A stretch of DNA of 64,000 nucleotides from MFZZ01 sp964610165 (GCA_964610165.1 CAZSUZ010000002.1:3537-67536), one strand, 5' to 3'; positions 40,936 to 50,642 are shown, numbered from the stretch's first letter. Notes: generated from the letters alone by a model not told the origin. Numbers and translations: made by a program.

Positions 40936-42819
40936 ATGTATAAATTTTCATCATCATTTTCAGCAAAAAAAACAAAAAAATTTAAATTCGCATTTAACAA
41001 GAAAGTAGTACTTGGTATTAGTATATTTTTAGTGGTTTTTGGTATCGCAGCATACTTTCTCGCAATTCAACCAGCAATGCGTATTCGTGCTAAAGGATTG
41101 GAAGTTGTTGCTGAAGCAAGAAAGTTACAAACTACTGTAAAAGCAAACGATATTGATTTATTAAGAACAGACATAGATAACATGGCAGTAAAATATGCTG
41201 AATTTGAAAAAGAAGCAAAATCTGTGTACTGGGCATCTTTTATACCGTATGTTAATGATTTCAAAAGTGGTGTAGAGGCTGGCCGTTATATGCTTGTTGC
41301 AGGAGATGAGGCAATTGAAGCAATTTATCCCTATGCAGATCTGATTGGACTAAAAAAAGGTGAACAAAATTTTTATGAAAAATCAGCAGAAGAAAGGCTT
41401 CAAACTGCAGTGTTAACGCTGGATAAAATGTTAGAACGTATTGATGTTGTTGCTCAAAATATTGAAGAGGCTGAGAAGAGAATTGAAAGTATTGATCCAA
41501 ATAGATATCCAACAAAAATTGGTAATACAGAAGTTAGATCAAATATTCAGGATGCAAAAAATCAGTTTGAAGGAATGGCAACATTATTTGTAGATGCAAA
41601 ACCATTTTTAAAACAATTACCAGCAATTTTAGGAGCAGAAGAGGAAAAAAATTACCTTATTCTTTTTCAAAACACAGCTGAACGACGTGCAACTGGAGGT
41701 TTTTACACTTTTTATGCTGTATTTAATATCAACAAAGGAAAGATTGAAATTAAAGACTCAAGTGATATTTACGATTTAGATAACTCAATTGCAAATCATC
41801 CAAAAGCTCCAGAAAAAATTCTTGCATATCATAAGAATGTAAATCAATTCTTCCTTCGAGATAGTAATTTATCCCCAGATTTTGTTGAATCAGTAAAGTT
41901 ATTTAATTCGTTATATGAAGATGCTGGTCGAGCAATTGATTATGACGGTATTATTACTATGGATTCAAAAGTACTTGTTGACATGTTGAAAATTTTTGGA
42001 GATACACAAGTTGATGGTATTAATTTTTCAGCTAACGAAGATGAAAGATGTGATTGTCCACAGGTTATTTATACATTATTTGATATCGTAGATAGACCAG
42101 TTAATTATGTAAAAGTAGATAGAAAAAGAGTTTTGGGAAATTTAATGTTAGAACTTTTTTATAAAGCTATTGGATTCTCTCCATCTAAATATTGGGGACA
42201 ACTTGCACAAACAATGTTTCAAAACTTAGATGAGAAACATATGTTGCTTTACTTTACAGATAAAGAAACACAAAAAGCTGTAGAAGCATTAAACTATGCA
42301 GGACGTATTCGTGAATATGAAGGTGATTATCTTCATATCAATAATGTAAATTTTGCTGGTGCAAAATCTAATATGTTTATTGATGAAGAAATTACTTCAG
42401 AAACAATATTTGAAAATGGTGTCGCCAAAAGAACAGTTACAATTAAATTTAAAAATCCTTACGAACATTCTGACTGTAACTTAGAAAGAGGTGGACTTTG
42501 TTTGAATGCAACACTGCGAAACTGGATTAGATTTTATGTGCCAGAAGGGTCAGAACTAGTAGAATTTAAAGGTTCTCAAACTAAAGTTTTAACTTATGAT
42601 GAATTGGGAAAAACAGTTTATGAAGGTTTTATGACTGTAAATCCAAAGGGCCAGGCAGAGGTAACTGTTGAATATACATTACCAAATTCAATAACTGAAA
42701 AAGATTATAAACTTCTTATTCAAAAACAGCCAGGTGTAGAAAATCAAACACTTGATGTAGAAGTCGGTGGTAAAAATATGTTTGAAGGACCATTCAATAC
42801 CGATAAAGAGGTCAAATAA
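40936..42819 (+). CDS. DUF4012 membrane-anchored protein
   Basis: 627 residues. A basic N-terminus, one transmembrane helix (about 28-47) and then a large extracytoplasmic region. LILFQNTAERRATGGFYTF is the hallmark of DUF4012. A helical segment of about 70-230 precedes it, and a beta-rich end follows. Members often sit in exopolysaccharide loci. It could help attach or export glycans, as LytR-CpsA-Psr proteins do, but no enzymatic role is shown here. Confidence 0.82.
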   Translation: MYKFSSSFSAKKTKKFKFAFNKKVVLGISIFLVVFGIAAYFLAIQPAMRIRAKGLEVVAEARKLQTTVKANDIDLLRTDIDNMAVKYAEFEKEAKSVYWASFIPYVNDFKSGVEAGRYMLVAGDEAIEAIYPYADLIGLKKGEQNFYEKSAEERLQTAVLTLDKMLERIDVVAQNIEEAEKRIESIDPNRYPTKIGNTEVRSNIQDAKNQFEGMATLFVDAKPFLKQLPAILGAEEEKNYLILFQNTAERRATGGFYTFYAVFNINKGKIEIKDSSDIYDLDNSIANHPKAPEKILAYHKNVNQFFLRDSNLSPDFVESVKLFNSLYEDAGRAIDYDGIITMDSKVLVDMLKIFGDTQVDGINFSANEDERCDCPQVIYTLFDIVDRPVNYVKVDRKRVLGNLMLELFYKAIGFSPSKYWGQLAQTMFQNLDEKHMLLYFTDKETQKAVEALNYAGRIREYEGDYLHINNVNFAGAKSNMFIDEEITSETIFENGVAKRTVTIKFKNPYEHSDCNLERGGLCLNATLRNWIRFYVPEGSELVEFKGSQTKVLTYDELGKTVYEGFMTVNPKGQAEVTVEYTLPNSITEKDYKLLIQKQPGVENQTLDVEVGGKNMFEGPFNTDKEVK

Positions 42820-42820
42820 T

Positions 42821-43348
42821 ATGCCCAATATTCAAAAAGTTGAAGGGTTTGTATTAAAGAAGAAAACACTTCTTGAAAAAGATCTTTTAGTTACACTTTT
42901 TACAAATGAGTTTGGAAAAGTAACTGCGATTGCAAAAGGTGCTAGGTCTATAACTTCTCGTCGTGCTGCACATCTGCAAACTGGTAATTTAATTAATGCA
43001 CAACTTTCAGATAGTCATGATCGAATGTATGTACAATCTTCCGAATTACTTTCTGGTTTTATGCAGCTTCGTACAGAACAAAAGTTGAATACCCTATATT
43101 TATACTTATATATTATTGATAAATTGTTGCCGGAAAAAGTTGAAGAACATAAACTATACAACGTTACTAAACGTTTTTTTATCGCATTATCTAAAGATGA
43201 AGAGAAACCCTCATCTATTTTGCATAATTCTCTTCAACAAATGTTAGGTCATCTCGGATATCTGGAGGGGAATCATACGTTATCTGAATTATTAGAAATA
43301 GTTGAAAATAATATAGAGGAAAAGCTACCTCGGCATGTTATAATTTAG
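42821..43348 (+). CDS. recO: DNA repair protein RecO, shortened
   Basis: 175 residues against about 240 for most RecO. The OB-fold N-terminus is clear: KVEGFVLKKKTLLEKDLLVT and GKVTAIAKGARS. The helical C-terminal part is short and there is no zinc-finger cysteine cluster. RecO loads RecA on SSB-coated DNA together with RecR. The start at 42821 is just after the DUF4012 stop. Confidence 0.8.
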   Translation: MPNIQKVEGFVLKKKTLLEKDLLVTLFTNEFGKVTAIAKGARSITSRRAAHLQTGNLINAQLSDSHDRMYVQSSELLSGFMQLRTEQKLNTLYLYLYIIDKLLPEKVEEHKLYNVTKRFFIALSKDEEKPSSILHNSLQQMLGHLGYLEGNHTLSELLEIVENNIEEKLPRHVII

Positions 43349-43393
43349 CATAATGGCTTTTTATAACCTATTATTTAGTATATTAATATAATC

Positions 43394-44764
43394 ATGGAAG
43401 AAATTGTTTCACTAGCAAAAAGAAGAGGATTTATTTATCCAACATCAGAAATTTATGGTGGTCTTGCAAACGCTTACGATTATGGTCCATTAGGTGTAGA
43501 ACTTCTTCGTAATATAAAAGCTCTTTGGTGGAAACGATTTATTCATCAAAGACGTGATATGGTTGGTATAGACACACAAATTATTCTTCACCCAAAAACG
43601 TGGGAAGCCTCTGGGCATGTGGGTGGGTTTAGTGAAGCAGTTGTTGAAGATGTAAAAACACAAAAAAGATATAGAGCTGATCACTTAATTGAATCTTGGA
43701 TTCAAGGCAAAGAAGAATTTAAAGATTTAGTTATTGAAACAATGACCATTGATCAAATGGGGGCATTTATAAAAGAACATAAAATAAAAAGTCCAGTTGG
43801 AAATGCGTTAGGAGATATAAAACGGTTTGATTTATTAATGGCATCTCACTTGGGTACAATTGAAGGTGAAAAAGATGAAGTTTATCTTCGTGGAGAAACA
43901 GCACAAGGAATTTTTAGTAATTTCAAAAATATTTTAGATACAACAAGAAGTAAATTACCCCTCGGAATTGGTCAAATAGGAAAGAGTTTTCGTAATGAAA
44001 TTACGCTCGGTCAATTTATTTTTCGTACTTTTGAATTTGAACAGGCAGAAATAGAATATTTCTTTAATCCAAAACAAACAAATTGGGAAGATCTTATGAA
44101 AGAGTGGAAAAATGCTATGTGGCATTTTGTAACAAAAGATTTAGGTATTAAAGAAGAAAATTTACGATGGAGACAACATACAGATCAGGAAAGAAGTCAT
44201 TATAGTCGTGATACTTATGATTTAGACTATAAATTTCCATTTGGTTGGAAAGAATTATGGGGAATTGCATATAGAACTGATTACGATTTGAGTCAGCATA
44301 TGAAATTTTCTGGAACAGATCTTCAGTACACAGATCCATATACAATGGAAAAATTTGTTCCTCATGTTATAGAACCAGCGGTAGGATTAAATAGAATGCT
44401 CCTTATGGTTATTGCAGATTCTATTGTACAAGAATCAGATAGAACAGTACTAAAACTGCCATATAATCTTGCACCTTATTCTGTAGCAGTATTTCCACTT
44501 GTTTCAAATAAACCTGATATCATGAAGAAAGCAGAAGATGTTTTCGATTCAATAAAAGATATATATCCAACTTATTGGGATGATCGTTCAAATATTGGAA
44601 AAAGATATAAGTATCAAGATGAAATGGGAACACCATTTTGTATTACAATAGATTATCAAACATTAGAAGACAACACAGTTACAATTCGTGAACGGGATTC
44701 TATGAAACAAGATAGAATATCTGTAGATAAAGTAACAAACTATTTACAAGAGAAATTAATATAA
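43394..44764 (+). CDS. glyQS: Glycyl-tRNA synthetase, alpha2 type
   Basis: 456 residues of the eukaryote-like homodimeric class II enzyme. LAKRRGFIYPTSEIYGGLA, YDYGPLGVELLRNIK, GHVGGFSEAV, GETAQGIFSNFKN (motif 2 region), FRNEITLGQFIFRTFEFEQAE and EPAVGLNRMLL (motif 3). The C-terminal anticodon-binding domain is present from about 355. Confidence 0.95.
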   Translation: MEEIVSLAKRRGFIYPTSEIYGGLANAYDYGPLGVELLRNIKALWWKRFIHQRRDMVGIDTQIILHPKTWEASGHVGGFSEAVVEDVKTQKRYRADHLIESWIQGKEEFKDLVIETMTIDQMGAFIKEHKIKSPVGNALGDIKRFDLLMASHLGTIEGEKDEVYLRGETAQGIFSNFKNILDTTRSKLPLGIGQIGKSFRNEITLGQFIFRTFEFEQAEIEYFFNPKQTNWEDLMKEWKNAMWHFVTKDLGIKEENLRWRQHTDQERSHYSRDTYDLDYKFPFGWKELWGIAYRTDYDLSQHMKFSGTDLQYTDPYTMEKFVPHVIEPAVGLNRMLLMVIADSIVQESDRTVLKLPYNLAPYSVAVFPLVSNKPDIMKKAEDVFDSIKDIYPTYWDDRSNIGKRYKYQDEMGTPFCITIDYQTLEDNTVTIRERDSMKQDRISVDKVTNYLQEKLI

Positions 44765-44787
44765 ATTATTATTAATTTGTAACATTT

Positions 44788-45261
44788 ATGGAAAATCAAA
44801 AAAAACAATATATGATAGTTGGGGGAGTTATTCTATTATTAGTTGCAGCAATAGGTTTTATGATGTTTAAAGGTGGAAATGCTGAAAAAGCTGCGAAAAA
44901 AGAAACTGTATTTGAACAGCCAGATAAAGAAATACCAACAGTAGATTCAACAGTAAAAGTTACAATCGAAGGAAGAACTGAAGGAGTTATTACAGTTTCT
45001 GGTATTCCTGAAGGCACAACTGAAATAGAATATCAACTTACGTACAATAAAAAAAATCTTGTTGATGGAGAAGGATTACAAGATGGTGTATTAGGAAGAA
45101 TAAAAGTTAAAAATGAAAGTGAAGTATCAGAAGATGTAACGTTTGGTACTTGTTCCTCTGGTGTTTGTCGATATCATGATATCGATGGTCCAGTTACCGG
45201 ATCATTCCTCTTTACAGGAAGCTACGGAAAAAAAATATTAGAACAGAAGTTTGATATATAA
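44788..45261 (+). CDS. Membrane-anchored extracytoplasmic protein, unknown
   Basis: 157 residues. One N-terminal helix (about 8-27), a Lys/Glu linker and a beta-rich domain with repeated Gly, Glu and Val. Two cysteines (FGTCSSGVCRYHD) six residues apart may form a disulfide outside the cell. Not recognised. Lies between glyQS and rpsT without clear functional link. Confidence 0.7.
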   Translation: MENQKKQYMIVGGVILLLVAAIGFMMFKGGNAEKAAKKETVFEQPDKEIPTVDSTVKVTIEGRTEGVITVSGIPEGTTEIEYQLTYNKKNLVDGEGLQDGVLGRIKVKNESEVSEDVTFGTCSSGVCRYHDIDGPVTGSFLFTGSYGKKILEQKFDI

Positions 45262-45362
45262 AAGATAGTACTACATTTGTAGCTACACTAAAGTTAGTAT
45301 TGAAGTATAATATGCGATTACTATTTTATTAATTAAATGAGAAAGGTGGTGACAACTAAACA

Positions 45363-45611
45363 ATGCCAAATATAAAATCAGCCCAAAAGAAAGATAAACA
45401 AGATGCAAAAAGAACAAAAAATAATCGCGCATATGAAAAGCAAATAGAGGATATAATGAATAATGCACAGAAAGAAGTTAAAAGTGCAAACAAAGCTAAA
45501 ATGATCAGCGAAGCATATAAAAAGATTGATAAAGCAGCTACAAAAGCTGTTATCCATCCAAATAAAGCAGCCAGATTAAAAAGTAGAGTTACTAGATTGC
45601 TTGCGAAATAA
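45363..45611 (+). CDS. rpsT: Ribosomal protein bS20
   Basis: 82 residues, MPNIKSAQKKDKQDAKRTKN, with VIHPNKAARLKSRVTRL at the end. The leader contains AAAGGTGGTGA (45342-45352), one mismatch from a full ribosome-binding site and 10 bases before the ATG. A 12-codon frame (45337-45375) overlaps the start in another phase. A TATAAT box lies at 45306-45311. The stop overlaps the next ATG (TAATG). Confidence 0.94.
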   Translation: MPNIKSAQKKDKQDAKRTKNNRAYEKQIEDIMNNAQKEVKSANKAKMISEAYKKIDKAATKAVIHPNKAARLKSRVTRLLAK

Positions 45612-46153
45612 TGAAATATACAACAAATCTTTTCCGTAAAAAAGAAGAGACTGCAATTGATAAAATTACATACTTCGCACTGCACTACTTGCGGTACATA
45701 TTGGTTATTACACAGTTTGTAACAATCTGTGTGTTTTTTTATAGGTTCAAAATAGATCAAGAAATTGTAGATTTAAAAGATACATTAACGCAAAAAAAAG
45801 CTATTGTAGATACAACACAAAATTTATTAACGAACGTAAAAGAACTAGATTTTAAAATATCTAATATTAAAAATCTTTCCGATAAACAAACTACATTACT
45901 CGACATATATAATTATTTGTTCCAAAACTTACCTCAAGACGTTACTCTAACTTCTTTAATTATTGAAGGTACTACAATTAAATTTGAAGGCAGGACAGCT
46001 AATATTACAGCTGTTCAAGAAATGTACGAAAAAATTCAAAGTGAAAAAATATTTGCAACAGTGGTTTTGGGGAGTATTACCAAAAGTGAAAAATACTATT
46101 CGTTTAGCTTAGAATTATCAGATTATAAAAAACAAAATACAAATGGCAATTGA
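45611..46153 (+). CDS. PilN-like type IV pilus assembly protein
   Basis: 180 residues. A short cytoplasmic N-terminus (about 30), one transmembrane helix (about 31-48), a coiled coil (51-105) and a small ferredoxin-like domain containing LPQDVTLTSLIIEGTTIKFE. This is the PilN layout. It overlaps rpsT by 1 base and the PilO-like gene by 11. PilM, the expected partner, is not next to it. Confidence 0.7.
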   Translation: MKYTTNLFRKKEETAIDKITYFALHYLRYILVITQFVTICVFFYRFKIDQEIVDLKDTLTQKKAIVDTTQNLLTNVKELDFKISNIKNLSDKQTTLLDIYNYLFQNLPQDVTLTSLIIEGTTIKFEGRTANITAVQEMYEKIQSEKIFATVVLGSITKSEKYYSFSLELSDYKKQNTNGN

Positions 46154-46730
46154 TCGAGCAAGAATTACAAATCTATTACAGGAAGAAAAAGTTCAAAATT
46201 ATTCATTTAGTATAGGATTTTTGCTTATATTTTCTTTATTTGTCTATTTTGCCATTAGACCAAATTTAGTAACGGCATTTAATTTAGAAAAAGAAAAACA
46301 AAATTTACGATTGCAAAATAGACAATATGAAGAACAAATTTTACAGATTGTTAATTATCAGTCTACAATTGAACAGTATAGAGACAAAATGTATTTATTA
46401 GATGAAGCTATTCCTACATCACCTACTGTTACAAAAGTTATTGATGATGTCAAGAAAAGTGCTTCAGAATCTGGCATACTATTATCATCGGTTACCATTG
46501 ATAAAATTGAATTTTCGAAAGATGTAGAACAATACGATCAGATTTTTGATTTTGTTATTTCTACTTCTGGAAATCTTGAAATGCAACAACTGGAACAATT
46601 TATTATTGCATTAATAAATCAAAGACGTATTAAGTCTATTGAAAATTTACAAATAACAAAAATTCAAACTGAAGAAGGTACACCGGATAAGTATTCAATT
46701 ACAATGAGTATTATTGGCTTTTACTTATGA
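46143..46730 (+). CDS. PilO-like type IV pilus assembly protein
   Basis: 195 residues. Transmembrane helix about 22-40, coiled coil (45-80), then a PilO-type domain with SASESGILLSSVTIDKIEF and ISTSGNLEMQQLEQFI. PilN and PilO pair as inner-membrane alignment proteins of type IV pili. Ends in an ATGA overlap with the next gene. Confidence 0.72.
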   Translation: MAIDRARITNLLQEEKVQNYSFSIGFLLIFSLFVYFAIRPNLVTAFNLEKEKQNLRLQNRQYEEQILQIVNYQSTIEQYRDKMYLLDEAIPTSPTVTKVIDDVKKSASESGILLSSVTIDKIEFSKDVEQYDQIFDFVISTSGNLEMQQLEQFIIALINQRRIKSIENLQITKIQTEEGTPDKYSITMSIIGFYL

Positions 46731-46909
46731 ACCAAAAAGAGCTTTTATTTATAGCATTAACTGTTTTTTTAACTATCGTTGCATGGGTAGTTTCTGACTT
46801 GTATAGTATTCATAAGAGTACTCCTACAGATCAGCAAATTCAGGCGGTAAAATTGGAATACTCAATAGATACAACAGTGATTGATGCATTAGAAAAAAAA
46901 TTACCATAA
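46727..46909 (+). CDS. Small single-pass membrane protein in the pilus-like set
   Basis: 60 residues: helix about 5-24 (LLFIALTVFLTIVAWVVSDL) and a short polar tail. It overlaps the PilO-like gene by 4 bases and ends 2 bases before the surface-protein gene. Position suggests a role in the same complex. Family unknown. Confidence 0.65.
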   Translation: MNQKELLFIALTVFLTIVAWVVSDLYSIHKSTPTDQQIQAVKLEYSIDTTVIDALEKKLP

Positions 46910-46911
46910 TT

Positions 46912-48237
46912 ATGTATAGTGACTTATATTTAAAGCAACATTCCAGACCTTCACAAATGTTGGTTGTACTAGCCATGATTGTAACTGTATCTGCTATTGG
47001 ATATTATTTTTTATCTTCATCAACACCAACAAGAGCTTCTAAACAGGTTGTTAAAGAACATCAGCAAGTAAATATTTTTCCAAAGCAAGTAGGCATATTT
47101 TGGGAAGTTACAACGAATGATGAAGGATGGATAATTTATGGGGAAAATCCTTCAAATTTAAATCAAATATCTTTAGACGAAAGAGATATTGGAGAACGAC
47201 AAAAACGTAAATATCATTATGTAATATTAAAAAATCTTTTACCCGACACCACATATTATTATCGCATAATAAGTAATAATGAATTAGTTTCAGCTGAAGG
47301 AAATGAGCCATTTTCAATTAGAACAATTGCTGATAGCACTGCAAGTTCTAGCATGTCACCAGCATATGGAAAAATAGTTTCACAAAGTGGTGATCCTTTG
47401 ATACATAATTTTGTTTTAATCAATGTAAATAACGCCTATCCATTGTTAGCTCTCACAAAAAATACTGGGGAATGGCTTATTCCAATGCAATATATAATTA
47501 GTACAACGGATCAGCGTTCGATTCCTGTTTCTGAAGATACAATTGTAAATATAAGAGCATTTAATGAATCTCAGCAATCAGTTATTAAAGCTACATTAAG
47601 CCAGACACATCCAATTCCTCAAACAATTGTTATGGGTAATAATTATACATTTTTAGAAAAGCAGGTTCTTTCTGCAACAAGTAAAAATCAAGTTGATACT
47701 TCTTATCGCGTGGAACTGCAGTATCCTAAAAATGGTGCAGTTATACCTGGTAATACACCTCTAATAAAAGGCAAAGGAATTCCTGGTAAAGAGGTAAGTA
47801 TTCAAATTAATGCAAGACCGGCATTTTCCGGGAAAACAAAAGTAGATAAAGAAGGTAATTGGACAGTAACAGTGCAAAAAACAATATTACCTGGTACCTA
47901 TACATTGAGTATGACAACACAGGATAATAGAAATAGATCTGTAGAAATAAAAAGGAATTTTACTCTAATAAAAAGTGGTGAACAAGTACTCTCTGAGTCT
48001 ACTGGGTCTGCAACAATTACTCCATCGGTAACTACAAGACCAAGTGGTACAGGTACTGTAACTCCTTCGCCAACATTAATTGCACAAATTCCTACACCTA
48101 CAGATGATGTTACTACAACAGATCTTTCTCCAACGCTTACTCCAGCTCCACCAGTGAGTGGAATTAGTGTTATTCCATTTATGTTTGCTGGTATCGGATT
48201 ATTATTACTTGGTGCGGGCTTAGTGTTATTCCTTTAA
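46912..48237 (+). CDS. Surface protein with fibronectin-III-like and Ig-like domains
   Basis: 441 residues. N-terminal membrane helix (about 16-34). A fibronectin-III-like domain (about 50-140) ends LPDTTYYYRIISNNEL. The middle (145-230) looks like a carboxypeptidase-regulatory-type beta domain. An Ig-like domain (260-345) has GNTPLIKGKGIPGKEVSIQI. A Thr/Ser/Pro-rich stalk (about 360-415) and a C-terminal helix (417-440) follow. No LPxTG sortase motif. It is anchored at both ends or exported and then anchored at the C-terminus. Possibly the pilus-linked surface component. Confidence 0.7.
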   Translation: MYSDLYLKQHSRPSQMLVVLAMIVTVSAIGYYFLSSSTPTRASKQVVKEHQQVNIFPKQVGIFWEVTTNDEGWIIYGENPSNLNQISLDERDIGERQKRKYHYVILKNLLPDTTYYYRIISNNELVSAEGNEPFSIRTIADSTASSSMSPAYGKIVSQSGDPLIHNFVLINVNNAYPLLALTKNTGEWLIPMQYIISTTDQRSIPVSEDTIVNIRAFNESQQSVIKATLSQTHPIPQTIVMGNNYTFLEKQVLSATSKNQVDTSYRVELQYPKNGAVIPGNTPLIKGKGIPGKEVSIQINARPAFSGKTKVDKEGNWTVTVQKTILPGTYTLSMTTQDNRNRSVEIKRNFTLIKSGEQVLSESTGSATITPSVTTRPSGTGTVTPSPTLIAQIPTPTDDVTTTDLSPTLTPAPPVSGISVIPFMFAGIGLLLLGAGLVLFL

Positions 48238-48314
48238 CTTCAACATCGTGCAATAAATTCATTTTGAGTGTAGAATATTGAGTAATAACATATATTATTA
48301 TTTTTATATAGTTT

Positions 48315-49418
48315 ATGGATCCAATAGAAACAGTTAAGGTTTATACAATAATTCATACGCATTCTTACAAAATTTATGTTGGTAAAGAAGTATTTGCTCA
48401 AATTGGGGAAGTATTAGATTTAACAAAATATTCACATATTCTTATATTAACTGATGCAAAAGTAGGGTCACAATATTTAGAAGAAGCAGAAAAAGAAATT
48501 CGAAAACATAACAAAGAAGTAACTTCCTATACACTACCTTCAGGTGAAGAGAATAAAAATTTAGAGACGGTCAGTAGAATGTATCGAGCTTTTATAAAAC
48601 ATAAGTTAGATAGAAATAGTTTAGTTGTTAATTTAGGAGGTGGAGTTATCTCAGACATGGGTGGATTTGCAGCATCCACTTTTTTAAGAGGACTTTCATT
48701 TATTAATCTTCCAACAACACTTGAAGCTATGGTTGATGCTAGTGTTGGAGGTAAAACTGGCGTAAATTTTGAAAATTATAGAAACTATATTGGCACTTTT
48801 GCACAACCAGAAGGAGTATTTGCTGAAATTACAACATTACAAACATTGCCAGAACGCATATTAATTCAAGGTCATGCAGAAGCTATCAAACATGGACTAA
48901 TAGCTGATGCTTCTTTTTTTGAAAAGGTAACCAGTAAAAAAATTAATGAATTTCCAGAAGAACAATTAATTGAAATTATTGCTCATTCAATTCAAATAAA
49001 AGCAGATATTATTCATCAGGATGAAAAAGAAGAATCTGTTCGCAAATTACTTCATTTTGGACATATTGTAGGACATGCCTTAGAGTCTATAAGTTTAAGA
49101 ACAAATGATCCACTCTTTCATGGTGAAGCAGTAGCAATTGGCATGGTGTCAGAGGCAAAAATTTCTGAAGCGCTAGGATTATTATCTAGAAACGATTTTG
49201 AAACTATTGAACGTTCAATTCAAAAAGTTGGATTACCAACAAGATACGAAAAGAATGCATCAGTAGAACGAGTACTAGAAATGATTCAGAACGACAAAAA
49301 ATCTATAAGAGGAAAAATTAAATGGAGTTTACTTTCTCGCATTGGAAAAGGTGATTACAATATTGAAGTTGCAGATAAATTTGTTAAAGAGGGAATTGAG
49401 TACATTTTGCAGAAATAA
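48315..49418 (+). CDS. aroB: 3-dehydroquinate synthase-family protein
   Basis: 367 residues. NLGGGVISDMGGFAASTFLR, LPTTLEAMVDASVGGKTGVN, HAEAIKHGLI and the metal-binding HFGHIVGHALE are the sugar-phosphate cyclase motifs. DHQ synthase makes the first ring of the shikimate pathway. No other aro gene is in this window. The same fold covers 2-deoxy-scyllo-inosose and related synthases, so the reaction is likely but not certain. Confidence 0.85.
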   Translation: MDPIETVKVYTIIHTHSYKIYVGKEVFAQIGEVLDLTKYSHILILTDAKVGSQYLEEAEKEIRKHNKEVTSYTLPSGEENKNLETVSRMYRAFIKHKLDRNSLVVNLGGGVISDMGGFAASTFLRGLSFINLPTTLEAMVDASVGGKTGVNFENYRNYIGTFAQPEGVFAEITTLQTLPERILIQGHAEAIKHGLIADASFFEKVTSKKINEFPEEQLIEIIAHSIQIKADIIHQDEKEESVRKLLHFGHIVGHALESISLRTNDPLFHGEAVAIGMVSEAKISEALGLLSRNDFETIERSIQKVGLPTRYEKNASVERVLEMIQNDKKSIRGKIKWSLLSRIGKGDYNIEVADKFVKEGIEYILQK

Positions 49419-49420
49419 AT

Positions 49421-49651
49421 ATGAAGGTAATACCAGGAATTTATGAGCACTATAAAGGTAAAACATATCGTGTGATTGGTGAAGTAAAACACTCAGAAAC
49501 AATGGATGATTTAGTTTTATATGAACCATTGTATGAATCTATTTCTAAATATTGGGTTCGACCAAAAGAAATGTTTTTAGAAGAAGTAGAAGTTGTTGGA
49601 AAAAAAATTCCTCGATTTAAATTTGTTTCGAAGGAAGTATCAAATTTATAA
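49421..49651 (+). CDS. DUF1653 protein
   Basis: 76 residues, PGIYEHYKGKTYRVIGEVKH, then LVLYEPLYESISKYWVRP. This is the DUF1653 signature, a small beta-barrel-like domain of unknown function. Starts 2 bases after aroB. Confidence 0.85.
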   Translation: MKVIPGIYEHYKGKTYRVIGEVKHSETMDDLVLYEPLYESISKYWVRPKEMFLEEVEVVGKKIPRFKFVSKEVSNL

Positions 49652-49664
49652 ATTAAATATATAT

Positions 49665-50603
49665 ATGTCTAACGTTCAAAATTCTTCTTTTCCTTATACC
49701 TTTTTTGAAAATAATATAGTTAAAACAGAAGATGCAAAAGTATCTATCATGACCCATGCCCTTCAATACGGAACAGGCGTTTTTGGTGGTATGAGGGGTT
49801 ATTATAACAAGCAAGGTGGATATCTTTCTGTATTTCGCATAAAAGATCACTACAAACGATTTTTACAGTCGTTGCAAATTCTTGGTGTACATTTTCCGTA
49901 TTCACAAAAACAACTAGAAGAGATTACTCTTGATTTGATTAAAAAAAATAATCCACAAACAGATGTGTACTTTCGTCCATTTGCATACGAAGGTAGTTTA
50001 CAAATTTCTCCTGCGTTTTCTAAAGATGTTTCTTTTGCTTTTAGTTTATATATGATTCCTCTTGGTGATTATTTGCCAACAGATTCAGGAATAACTGCAA
50101 TGGTCACATCATGGCGACGGATTTCTGACAATGCAATTCCATCACGTGTTAAAGCATCTGGTGCATATATAAATTCTGCACTCGCCAAACAAGAAGCAAA
50201 TAAAAATGGTTTTGATGAAGCAATTTTTTTATCTGAAAATGGTCATGTAGCAGAAGGTTCTGCAATGAATATTTTTATTGTCCGAGATGGAGTTCTTATA
50301 ACACCACCAAAAACAGATGATGTTTTGGAAGGAATTATGCGTCGCACCATTATACAAGTTGCAAAAGATGAAGGTATTCCAGTAGAAGAAAGAACAATAG
50401 ACAGAACAGAATTATATATTGCAGATGAAGCATTTTTTAGTGGTACTGGCGCACAGTTTGTTTGGATTAAAAGTATCGACCATAGATTAATTGGAAATGG
50501 CAAACGAGGTCAAATTTCGAGTAAACTGCAAGATTTATTTTTTGAAGTAGTTCGGGGTAATTCTAAAAAGTATGAAGATTGGTGTACGAAGATACAATTA
50601 TAA
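49665..50603 (+). CDS. ilvE: Branched-chain amino acid aminotransferase family
   Basis: 312 residues of the fold-type IV PLP family. THALQYGTGVFGGMRGY, then SRVKASGAYINSALAKQEA (PLP Lys), EAIFLSENGHVAEGSAMNIF and SGTGAQFVWI. Transaminates Leu, Ile and Val with 2-oxoglutarate. D-amino acid aminotransferase and aminodeoxychorismate lyase are related. The start at 49665 avoids overlap with DUF1653. Confidence 0.87.
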   Translation: MSNVQNSSFPYTFFENNIVKTEDAKVSIMTHALQYGTGVFGGMRGYYNKQGGYLSVFRIKDHYKRFLQSLQILGVHFPYSQKQLEEITLDLIKKNNPQTDVYFRPFAYEGSLQISPAFSKDVSFAFSLYMIPLGDYLPTDSGITAMVTSWRRISDNAIPSRVKASGAYINSALAKQEANKNGFDEAIFLSENGHVAEGSAMNIFIVRDGVLITPPKTDDVLEGIMRRTIIQVAKDEGIPVEERTIDRTELYIADEAFFSGTGAQFVWIKSIDHRLIGNGKRGQISSKLQDLFFEVVRGNSKKYEDWCTKIQL

Positions 50604-50630
50604 AAATATTGCGATTTATATATTATAGGG

Positions 50631-50636
50631 TATAAT
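50631..50636 (+). promoter_or_regulatory. -10 box of the 50643 gene, leaderless
   Basis: TTGCGA (50609-50614), a 16-base spacer and TATAAT (50631-50636), then 6 bases to the ATG. No ribosome-binding site. Confidence 0.55.
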
Positions 50637-50642
50637 TTCTAC

